Below, in pieces: positions 50,204 to 57,437 of a stretch of DNA of 64,000 nt. Location of the stretch: assembly GCA_017475265.1 (NCBI GenBank), contig JAFVFY010000075.1, forward strand, positions 1-64,000, written 5' to 3'. The notes beneath the pieces were generated by a model. The model did no database searches. It was given only the letters and a program-made list of their open reading frames with translations, and was not told the origin of the DNA. The translations under genes were made by a program, and so were the position numbers. How positions within the stretch are numbered: position 1 is the first letter of the stretch; each line of letters starts with the position of its first letter. The stretch is from Prevotella sp. Its GTDB lineage: Bacteria; Bacteroidota; Bacteroidia; Bacteroidales; Bacteroidaceae.

Positions 50204-50617
50204 ATGGAGGTTGCTATGGAGAAGATTGAGAAGATTTGGCTTACAGATGATGCCGTATGGATAAGAACGGCCAGTGGAAAGGAGGCATGTGAGAAATTCT
50301 CTGACTATCCACGCCTGAGATATGCCACAACGGAACAGCGGGCTAACTATGAGGCTGATGAATATGGGCTTCATTGGGAGGATATAGATGAAGATTTGAG
50401 TTTTGAGGGTTTCTTTGACAAAAAAGAAACGACACAGCTCTATAAGGTGTTTATGGCTCATCCTGAGTTGAATGTATCTGCCATAGCACGACGTCTTGGC
50501 ATCTCCCAAAGTCTGATGGCTCAATATATCAGCGGAAAAAAGAATGCCAGCAATGCAAGGGTCACGCTGATTCTTGATACCGTTCGTGAAATAGGTCAAG
50601 AATTGATAGCGGTTTGA
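50204..50617 (+). CDS. DUF2442 protein with C-terminal HTH (putative antitoxin)
   Basis: 137 residues. N-terminal DUF2442 fold (IEKIWLTDDAVWIRTASGKE, FSDYPRLRYATTEQRANYE, GLHWEDIDEDLSFEGFF) and a C-terminal helix-turn-helix-like segment (LNVSAIARRLGISQSLMAQY, then ISGKK) that could bind its own promoter. It follows the DUF4160 gene after three bases. Confidence 0.85.
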   Translation: MEVAMEKIEKIWLTDDAVWIRTASGKEACEKFSDYPRLRYATTEQRANYEADEYGLHWEDIDEDLSFEGFFDKKETTQLYKVFMAHPELNVSAIARRLGISQSLMAQYISGKKNASNARVTLILDTVREIGQELIAV

Positions 50618-50643
50618 TTCGGATATTCCCGTTTAAACAAGTC

Positions 50644-50763
50644 TCTTTTTGGAAACGAATTGCCATAATACGCATAATGTAATCCACTAATTGTCATCAT
50701 TATTATTTCAATTTGTGGACAAAATTATGCGTATTATGTTAATTTGTTTCTAAAGAAGCGGGT
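50644..50763. repeat. Inverted-repeat element B, right copy
   Basis: Core 50652-50750. Left arm GAAACGAATTGCCATAATAC GCATAAT and right arm ATTATGCGTATTATGTTAAT TTGTTTC are near-perfect inverted repeats of about 27 bases. Confidence 0.8.
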
Positions 50764-50794
50764 TCGTGTTTATTATTCGGAAAATTTGGTTGCA

Positions 50795-50835
50795 GACCCC
50801 ACCCCTGCCCCTCCCCTTGATGGGAGGGGAGTGGC
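50795..50835. repeat. Free intergenic copy of the CCCCTCCCC palindrome
   Basis: CCCCTCCCCTTGATGGGAGG GG with flanking CCCCACCCCTG and AGTGG. It lies between element B and the end of the GH128 gene and shows that the palindromes found inside genes at 4557, 34641, 58577 and 59647 belong to a dispersed repeat family. It may also serve as a terminator for the GH128 gene. Confidence 0.75.
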
Positions 50836-50869
50836 TGCGCGTGGTTTTTGGAATTTTGTAAAAAGGTGG

Positions 50870-53800
50870 CTATTGGGTGTTTCCGGCCATGATGTCGATA
50901 ACCATTGCAATGTCGGCCACATCGACTGTGCCGTCACCATTGACGTCGGCTTTAAGGTTATCGTCAGCTTCAGGGTCAGCGTCAGGATTAAGGCTCACTC
51001 CGGCCATGACATCGATGATGGCTGCAATGTCGGCCACGTCGACTGTGCCGTCGCCGTTCACGTCGCCAGGAAGGGCGGGAGGTTCAGGCGTGCCCAGCTC
51101 GTCTTCCACACCGTGGATAGGCATCGTGGGACCGTCCCAGGAGCTGAAGAGCGGCATACCCTCGGCCTTGATGATGTAGGCGCAGTAGCTGCCGGGCTTG
51201 TAGTGCTCGTCGGTAGAGGCTATGCGGAACCACTCGCCGTTCTCGTTAAGCTGGTAGCTGCCTGAAGAGGCCCATCCGTTGTACTTGAAGTATCCGCGGA
51301 GGTTGCCCTCGTCACGTGATGGTATCGTGGCGGCCTCGCCGGAGGTGTAGAAGGTGGCCTGGGACAGGTTGGTGAACACGATGTAGGGATGTCCGGCTTC
51401 TGGCTCGGTGACCTCTTCGAGGCATACGAGGCTGTAGTCGCTCATGAGGCCTGCTATGCGGTAGAGGGTGACACCCTCGGGCACTTGGAAGGCGTAGGGC
51501 AGGCAGATGGTGGTCCAGCCATTCGGTGTGGGAGTCTTCTTGAACAGGGGATGGAAGAGGAGGCGGAAGCCGGTGGCGCACCACCAACCCTCTCGTCTGT
51601 CGCCTTTGTTGTTGGAGGTATCGCTGTTACCGTAGCGGCGCCAGGCGTAGTCGGTGGCTCCTTCCTTGGAGCTGGTGAAGCCAATGGTGAGGCTGCCTCC
51701 CTCGGGAACGTAGAGTGGAGTGGTGGTGAGGGTCTGCCAGCCGGGGAGGGTAGAGGGAATGTCGAGATAGTCGCGGGTGAGGGCGGGAGTGACGGCGGTT
51801 GCTTCCTCATCGCCGATGGTAGTAGTGATGAATCCGTGCTGGTCGCTCAGGCAGTAGTGCTGCGTGGAGCTTTTGCACTCCAGGGCATAGAGACCCTCGG
51901 AGAGACCTGTTACCTCCTGTTTAACCGTCATGGTCTTGGAGGTTCCCTCGCTGCTGCTCATTCCGTCCCACCAGGCGTTCCAGCAGGTGAGTCCTTGCTG
52001 TGTGGCTGTGCGCTGGTCGCCGCCGGTGTAGGTGCCTACCTTCGTCTGCCAGTTGGTCTCGTCTTCGAAGGCTGGTGAGAGGGGCTGCTTGGCGGCTTCG
52101 GTCAGGGGCATGAAGATGTCAAGTGCCTGTTGCAACTGGGTCAGGGCGGCGCTGATGTCGGCGGCGGTGGTGGCAGCAGTGGCCTGCTGTTCGGCAGCAA
52201 GAAGTTCTTTCTGGCCTTGGAAGAGCATGCTGTCGATGGCTGCGGCCACGGTGAGCAGCGAGTCGATGACGGCCTTTTGACGCAGGGCCTTGAGGGCAGC
52301 ATTGGTGGCTTGCTCTATGGTCTTGAGGGCAGCCAGGTCGGTGCCGTTCTGTGCGTTGACGGCCTGCAGCAGCTCTGTGTTCAGGGCGGGCAGGGTGGTG
52401 TTGTATTCGGTGAATGTCTGGGCGCGACGGCGTGCCTGAGTCACACCGTCGGCGATGGCTTCCTCGTGGGTTTCGAAGAGGCGGTGCAGCTCGATGTCGC
52501 TGAGCTGACCTGTGGCAGCCAGCCAGCGGAAGGACAGCAGTGCCTCGTTATTGTTGCCGCTGTTGAAGATGCCCTGTCGGGTGGCCCAGTAGGTGCTGTT
52601 CTTCATCGTGAGACGGTTCTCATCGGAGGTGTTGCCCTTGGTGCGCACGTCTACCTTTACATAGTCGCCGAAGTTTTGTCCGGCCACCTGGAAGAGGTAG
52701 TCCTGTCCCGGCTCGATGTCGAAGGCGGTCTTCAGCGAGCCGACGTTGTCCTTACCCTGGTTGGCAAAGGCCTGCAGGAAGTAGCCGTCGGTGAGCCGCT
52801 TGGGGAATACCTCGAACCAAGGCTGAGAGAGCGGGTCGCCCACCCCGTTGGTCCATCCGTGGAGTCCCATCTCGAAGTTGCCGTTGGCGATAATGTTGCC
52901 ACCCACGTAGCGTGTACCTTTGTCGGTGGTGACGGCCTCGCCGGCCTCCAGGTCCTCGCTGCTGTAGTAGTCACGTCCGCTGAAGCTGCGTATGTGCAGA
53001 CGATAGCGGGTGCCCTCGGCGTAGGCATCGTCGGTGAGGGAGTAGTCGGCCTCGGTGTCCTCAGGCGTGATGGTCTGCCATGTCTCCCAGCCGCCGCCGG
53101 GCTCTTTGCGCAGCACCTCCATGAGCTGGTCGTACTCGCCGTCATAGTCGTGCCAGGTGATGGTGGCCGTGCCGCCGTCGGTGTTCACGCGGAAGTCACG
53201 GAAACCACCACGCATGGGCGGTGTGTTGGGCACCTTGGCGTAGTTGGCGTTGTAGCCCATGCCGGTGAGCTGCTGGGCATACCATTGTCCGGCGCGGGTC
53301 AGCTCACCATTGACGTAGAGCTTCGACTTTTCGGCACCTTCGCTGTTCCAGTAGAAGTAGCGCTCTATGTAGCCCCAGCCGTTGAGCTTGGTACAAATGG
53401 TCTGCACGGCCCACTCGTTGTCCCACTCGTTCTTGCCGCTCTCGAAGATACCGTTATGGTTCCACGATGCGCCCCATATCCACTCTGAAATCCAGATGGG
53501 GCGCTTGTATTTCGACTGCATGGCAGCAATGTTGTTGAAGTCATCGACAGGCCAGTAGCAGTGCAGGTCGACAATGTCGCAGCGCCAGCCATGGGCGTCG
53601 ATGCTGTCGAGGAAAGTCTTGATGAAGCCCGAACCATCCTTGTAGTCGCTGCCGTCCCATGACGAGGGCGAGCAGAGACGCATACCAGTGCGCATGAGGT
53701 TCTGCCAGTTGTCGAGGATGGTGGCCAGCGACTGCGGCTTGTCGTCGGCACTGTTGCGCGGCTCGTTGTTGGTCTTCAGATGGCAGGTCCAGGTGGCCTG

Positions 53801-54601
53801 TCCGCATTTGGCCGACGTGGGATAGTCCTCGTAAAGATGATGGGCCACGCACTCTGCGTCGGGCCCTACGTCATGACCCTGATCCCAGCCATAGCAGCTG
53901 ATGACGCCGAGGGCCTTCAGCGCGTTGGCATCGGTGCTGCTGGCCAGTCCTGCCTTTCCTGCGGTGTTCCACTTGAAGATGCGGTAGGACGAGATCTTGC
54001 CGTCGAGGATTTGCGGCAGGGTGGCCATCTCCAGGTCGGCATTGTTGGCAATGAAGCAGCGCTGGTAGCCGTAGCCGCTTTTCTGCGTGGCGAAGGTCAC
54101 CATGTAGCCGCGCTTCAGGCGGAAGGAGCGTATGCGGTTGTTCAGCTTCTGGTCGGTAAGGGTCACCATGTAGCCGCCGGCGTTCTCCAGTCCGAAGTCG
54201 CTGCACTGCTCGCCCTCGAAGTTCTGTTCACTATAGACGGTGAGGGGCTTGTCGGAGGTGGAGTAGGGGAGGATGATACAGCCGTGGGAGCCGTAGAGGC
54301 GCACCTGACAGTTCACGTTGTTGCGGGCCACGGCTCCATTGATTTTCACACGTGAGGAAAGCATCGAGGCGATGGCCACTGAGGGCTTGATGCGCTCGAG
54401 GATAAGGACGGCGTGGTCGGTGTTCACGATGTCTACCTGTCCGTCGCCGTCAAAGGGCGTGTCGGTGTTTACAATGTAGTCTACGTCGTCGGTGAGGGTG
54501 ATGCTCTCCGTGACCTGACTAACGGTGGTCTTGGTGTTGGCTGCAGAGGTGGGCAGAAGGAACGAGGCCACTGCAAAGAGAATGATGAGTAGTCTTTTCA
54601 T
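50870..54601 (-). CDS. GH128-like (glycosyl hydrolase catalytic core) protein with dockerin-like repeats
   Basis: 1243 residues, signal peptide 1-20. N-terminal beta region (about 25-190), then a TIM-barrel-like domain of the GH128/PF11790 type (SCYGWDQGHDVG near 236, HHLYEDYP, DIVDLHCYWPVDDF near 338, and PIWISEWIWGAS with Glu373 as probable catalytic residue), a fibronectin-like segment, a carbohydrate-binding-like sandwich (NIIANGNFEMGLHGW), Ala/Leu helices, another sandwich, and residues 1177-1243 with two copies of DVNGDGTVDVADIA, the calcium-binding repeat of type I dockerins. Family members cut beta-1,3-glucans; here substrate is unproven. It has no type IX-like tail. A minus-strand TAACTTTG box sits at 54643-54636. 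Confidence 0.8.
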   Translation of the reverse strand: MKRLLIILFAVASFLLPTSAANTKTTVSQVTESITLTDDVDYIVNTDTPFDGDGQVDIVNTDHAVLILERIKPSVAIASMLSSRVKINGAVARNNVNCQVRLYGSHGCIILPYSTSDKPLTVYSEQNFEGEQCSDFGLENAGGYMVTLTDQKLNNRIRSFRLKRGYMVTFATQKSGYGYQRCFIANNADLEMATLPQILDGKISSYRIFKWNTAGKAGLASSTDANALKALGVISCYGWDQGHDVGPDAECVAHHLYEDYPTSAKCGQATWTCHLKTNNEPRNSADDKPQSLATILDNWQNLMRTGMRLCSPSSWDGSDYKDGSGFIKTFLDSIDAHGWRCDIVDLHCYWPVDDFNNIAAMQSKYKRPIWISEWIWGASWNHNGIFESGKNEWDNEWAVQTICTKLNGWGYIERYFYWNSEGAEKSKLYVNGELTRAGQWYAQQLTGMGYNANYAKVPNTPPMRGGFRDFRVNTDGGTATITWHDYDGEYDQLMEVLRKEPGGGWETWQTITPEDTEADYSLTDDAYAEGTRYRLHIRSFSGRDYYSSEDLEAGEAVTTDKGTRYVGGNIIANGNFEMGLHGWTNGVGDPLSQPWFEVFPKRLTDGYFLQAFANQGKDNVGSLKTAFDIEPGQDYLFQVAGQNFGDYVKVDVRTKGNTSDENRLTMKNSTYWATRQGIFNSGNNNEALLSFRWLAATGQLSDIELHRLFETHEEAIADGVTQARRRAQTFTEYNTTLPALNTELLQAVNAQNGTDLAALKTIEQATNAALKALRQKAVIDSLLTVAAAIDSMLFQGQKELLAAEQQATAATTAADISAALTQLQQALDIFMPLTEAAKQPLSPAFEDETNWQTKVGTYTGGDQRTATQQGLTCWNAWWDGMSSSEGTSKTMTVKQEVTGLSEGLYALECKSSTQHYCLSDQHGFITTTIGDEEATAVTPALTRDYLDIPSTLPGWQTLTTTPLYVPEGGSLTIGFTSSKEGATDYAWRRYGNSDTSNNKGDRREGWWCATGFRLLFHPLFKKTPTPNGWTTICLPYAFQVPEGVTLYRIAGLMSDYSLVCLEEVTEPEAGHPYIVFTNLSQATFYTSGEAATIPSRDEGNLRGYFKYNGWASSGSYQLNENGEWFRIASTDEHYKPGSYCAYIIKAEGMPLFSSWDGPTMPIHGVEDELGTPEPPALPGDVNGDGTVDVADIAAIIDVMAGVSLNPDADPEADDNLKADVNGDGTVDVADIAMVIDIMAGNTQ

Positions 54602-54740
54602 AGCTTTATGATTCGGTAGTTAATTATTGGTGGTGCAAAGTTAAGCATTTTTTTACAAATAAAAGAGAATTGCGAAGAAATCTTCCAAAATCGCTTTCAT
54701 TTTACAAGTTTTTTTCGTAACTTTGGCGCGCAATAAAATC

Positions 54741-55211
54741 ATGAAGACCGAATTGATTATGGTGGGCAAGACCACCGACAAGCATTTCCAAGCCTCGACG
54801 GATGAGTATGTTCGTAGGGTGGTTCACTACATGCCGTTCTCGCTGACGGTTATTCCGGAACTGAAGGCCACGCGCAGCCTCACGGAGGAACAGCAACGCC
54901 AGGCTGAGGGAGAGCAGATATTGCGGCTCCTTCAGCCTGGCGACACGGTGGTGCTCCTTGATGAGCATGGGCAGGAACTACGAAGCATAGAACTGGCCCG
55001 CTGGCTGGAACAGAAACGGCAGACAGCCCGACGGCTGGTGTTTGTCATCGGCGGCCCTTACGGTTTCTCGCCCGCTGTCTATGCCCGTGCTAATGAGAAG
55101 CTGTCGCTGTCGCGCCTGACGTTCTCACACCAGATGGTGCGATTGGTGTTTGTCGAGCAGCTCTACCGCGCCTGTACTATCATCAAGGGAGAACCCTACC
55201 ACCACGAATAA
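54741..55211 (+). CDS. rlmH: 23S rRNA pseudouridine1915 N3-methyltransferase RlmH
   Basis: 156 residues from ATG 54741, the normal RlmH length; an earlier in-frame ATG at 54723 overlaps the TAACTTTG promoter box at 54718-54725. SPOUT-type knot motifs are clear: DTVVLLDEHGQELRSIELA, LVFVIGGPYGFSPAVY (SAM-binding loop) and LSLSRLTFSHQMVRLVFVEQLYRA plus the C-terminal KGEPYHHE. It methylates position 1915 of 23S rRNA in assembled 70S ribosomes. Confidence 0.96.
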   Translation: MKTELIMVGKTTDKHFQASTDEYVRRVVHYMPFSLTVIPELKATRSLTEEQQRQAEGEQILRLLQPGDTVVLLDEHGQELRSIELARWLEQKRQTARRLVFVIGGPYGFSPAVYARANEKLSLSRLTFSHQMVRLVFVEQLYRACTIIKGEPYHHE

Positions 55212-55214
55212 GTT

Positions 55215-55526
55215 TGGGGAGTTAAAGGGAGTTATGGGGGAGTTAAAGGGAGTTATGGGGGAGTTAAAGGGAGTTATGGGGGAGTTAAAGGGAGTTATGG
55301 GGGGAGTTAAAGGGAGTTATGGGGGGAGTTAAAGGGAGTTATGGGGGAGTTAAAGGGAGTTATGGGGGAGTTAAAGGGAGTTATGGGGGGGGAGTTAAAG
55401 GGAGTAACGGGGGAGTTAAAGGGAGTTAAAGGACAATACTCTCTTCGCAGGAAAAGTGTGGGTCAACAAGACAAACGTCTTTAACTCCCTTTGACTTCCC
55501 CGTAACTCCCTTTAACTCCCCCCAAC
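55215..55526. repeat. GGGGAGTTAAAGGGAGTTATG tandem array with inverted end
   Basis: About ten 21-23 base units between rlmH and the sirtuin gene, then unique DNA (about 55435-55480) and two to three units in inverted orientation (CTTTAACTCCC, TAACTCCCTTTAACTCCCC). Units differ mainly in the number of G. The array occupies the whole gene-free stretch. The same unit lies between folP and cdaA. Confidence 0.85.
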
Positions 55527-55536
55527 AAAGCTTGAA

Positions 55537-56229
55537 TCACAACAGTTTTTCGCAGAGCTCGCGCATGCCTTCAGAGGCACCCTTTTGTATCTGCTTCACC
55601 CCGCTTCCTGCTGAGATGGGGTTCGGGTCGATGAGGTAGATGGGCGTGCCCGGCGTGACGTAGTGGATGAGTCCTGCGGCAGGGTAGACGTTGAGGCTGG
55701 TGCCGATAACGATGAAGATGTCGGCCGTCTGTGCTTCCTCGGCGGCAACGGTGATGTTGGGTACTGCCTCGCCGAAGAACACGATGAAGGGGCGCAGCAG
55801 CGAGCCGTCGCCAGCCTTCGTGCCAGGCTTTATCTCGCAGTTCTCAGGCGTGAGTGTTTGCTGGTAGCGCGGGTCGTCGACGTCACGGCTGGAGCAGACC
55901 TTCATCAGCTCGCCGTGCAGGTGGATGACCTTCGAGGAACCAGCCTGCTCGTGCAGGTTGTCCACGTTCTGCGTTACCACGACGACGTCGTATTTCTCCT
56001 CCAGCTTGGCCACGAGGCGATGGCCCTCATTGGGTTTCACGCCCCAGCACTTCTTGCGGAGCATGTTGTAGAAGTTAGTCACCAGCGTGGGGTCAGCCTC
56101 CCAGCCTTCATGTGTGGCCACCTGTGCCACGGGGTACTCCTCCCACAAGCCATCGGCATCGCGGAAGGTCTTCAGGCCGCTCTCTACGGACATGCCTGCT
56201 CCTGTAAGTACAACAATTTTCTTTTTCAT
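55537..56229 (-). CDS. Sir2-family NAD-dependent protein deacylase
   Basis: 230 residues. NAD-binding GAGMSVESGLKTFRD at 10, catalytic block VVVTQNVDNLHEQAGSSKVI then HLHG with the catalytic His, PFIVFFGEAVPN near 148, and FIVIGTSLNVYPAAGLI. It removes acetyl or succinyl groups from lysines using NAD. The four zinc-binding cysteines of most sirtuins are not present (only VCSSRD and ENCEI), so it belongs to a zinc-less bacterial subgroup or has a reduced zinc module. Monocistronic between two G-rich repeat arrays. Confidence 0.9.
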   Translation of the reverse strand: MKKKIVVLTGAGMSVESGLKTFRDADGLWEEYPVAQVATHEGWEADPTLVTNFYNMLRKKCWGVKPNEGHRLVAKLEEKYDVVVVTQNVDNLHEQAGSSKVIHLHGELMKVCSSRDVDDPRYQQTLTPENCEIKPGTKAGDGSLLRPFIVFFGEAVPNITVAAEEAQTADIFIVIGTSLNVYPAAGLIHYVTPGTPIYLIDPNPISAGSGVKQIQKGASEGMRELCEKLL

Positions 56230-56248
56230 AATTTTATCTTTTATTTAT

Positions 56249-56395
56249 GGAGTGAAAGGGAATTGAAAGGGGAGTGAAGGGGGAGTGAAAGGGACGTTAC
56301 TTTTAGGTGTGAGAGTGGGGGCTACGCTTGAAAGTGACGTCCCTTTCACTCCCCCCTTCACTCCTCTTTGACTCCTTTTTCACTCCCTGATGTCT
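56249..56395. repeat. GGAGTGAAAGGG inverted array
   Basis: GGAGTGAAAGGGAATTGAAA units on the left and their inverse (CCCTTTCACTCCCC, TTCACTCCTCTTTGACTCC) on the right around a unique centre (56305-56335). The right arm overlaps the last codons of the YitT-family gene, which therefore ends GSEKGVKEE. Confidence 0.8.
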
Positions 56396-57266
56396 TCACC
56401 TTGAAGTGGTCGAACCCCTCGCCGTAGACACCGATGACGGCGCTTTGCGAGACGAAGGCGTTGGGATCCACATCGTTGATAATCCTGAAAATCATATCGC
56501 TCTGCCTACGCTTGGCCAGCACGAAGAGCATCTTCACGTCGCGCCCGGAGTAGAAGCCCTGGGCATCGATGACGGTACAGCCACGGTGGGGCTCACGGTT
56601 GATGCGTTGGCCTATCTCCTTGTATTTCTCGCTGATGATGAAGAACTGCACCGACGAGCGCATGGTGTTCACCACCCAGTCGATACAGAAGGCCGTGACG
56701 TAGAGCACGACATAGCCGTAGATGACACGCTCGAAGTCGCGCAGCACCAGGTAGCTCGAAGAGATGATGAAGATGTCGCAGAACATGATGACATGGCCTA
56801 ACGACACGTCGCGGTACTTGTTGATGATAGCGGCGATGATGTCAGTGCCGCCTGTGGAGCCGTTGTTGGCCAGGCATAGGCCTACGCCGCAGCCGCAGAA
56901 CACCGAGCCAATGATAGCCGCCATGAAAGGCTGGTCGCTCAGCCAATGCTCATGGTAGAGACTGCCCACGATGCTCGACGACACGGTAAGCATGATGACG
57001 GCGTAGATGGTCTTAACGCAGAACCGCCACCCCAGCACCACCAGGGCGATGGCCAGCAGCACAAGGTTGATGGCGAAATAGGACAGCTGGGCGGGGATGC
57101 CCGTGCCCCAGTAGAGGATGGACGAGACACCGGCGATGCCGCCCGTGGAGATGTTGTTGGGCAGCAGGAAAATAATCCACCCAATGCAGTAGGACAGCAT
57201 CGAAATGGTTATCATCGCGTAGTCTTGCAGTTCACGTGTGATAGAATTCTTCGTGGGTCGGTACAT
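56358..57266 (-). CDS. YitT-family membrane protein (DUF161/DUF2179)
   Basis: 302 residues. Five to six membrane helices in the first 205 residues with the repeat motifs NNISTGGIAGVSSILYWGTG and ANNGSTGGTDIIAAIINKY, then a soluble DUF2179 domain (about 215-290: YKEIGQRINREPHRGCTVID, GFYSGRDVKMLFVLAKRRQ). Function of the family is not known with certainty. The last nine or ten residues are encoded by the GAGTGAAAGG repeat array, suggesting that the stop was moved by repeat DNA. Confidence 0.9.
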   Translation of the reverse strand: MYRPTKNSITRELQDYAMITISMLSYCIGWIIFLLPNNISTGGIAGVSSILYWGTGIPAQLSYFAINLVLLAIALVVLGWRFCVKTIYAVIMLTVSSSIVGSLYHEHWLSDQPFMAAIIGSVFCGCGVGLCLANNGSTGGTDIIAAIINKYRDVSLGHVIMFCDIFIISSSYLVLRDFERVIYGYVVLYVTAFCIDWVVNTMRSSVQFFIISEKYKEIGQRINREPHRGCTVIDAQGFYSGRDVKMLFVLAKRRQSDMIFRIINDVDPNAFVSQSAVIGVYGEGFDHFKVKTSGSEKGVKEE

Positions 57267-57437
57267 ATAATATATGTATAGGGTTATCGCTAAGGTTAAC
57301 GCTAGGGCTTATTCCGCTTGCAAAGTTACGGCTTTTTTGTGATATGGCCAAATAAAACACCAAAGTTTATAAATAAAGTGAAATTCTTCGTCGGTATCGG
57401 GATAATTAATTACCTTTGCAAAGCAAAAATCTAAACT

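Noticed and set aside
55150..55332. Open frame reading GELKGVMGELKGVMG repeats
   Set aside because: It is only the translation of the GGGGAGTTAAAGGGAGTTATG tandem array and starts inside rlmH.
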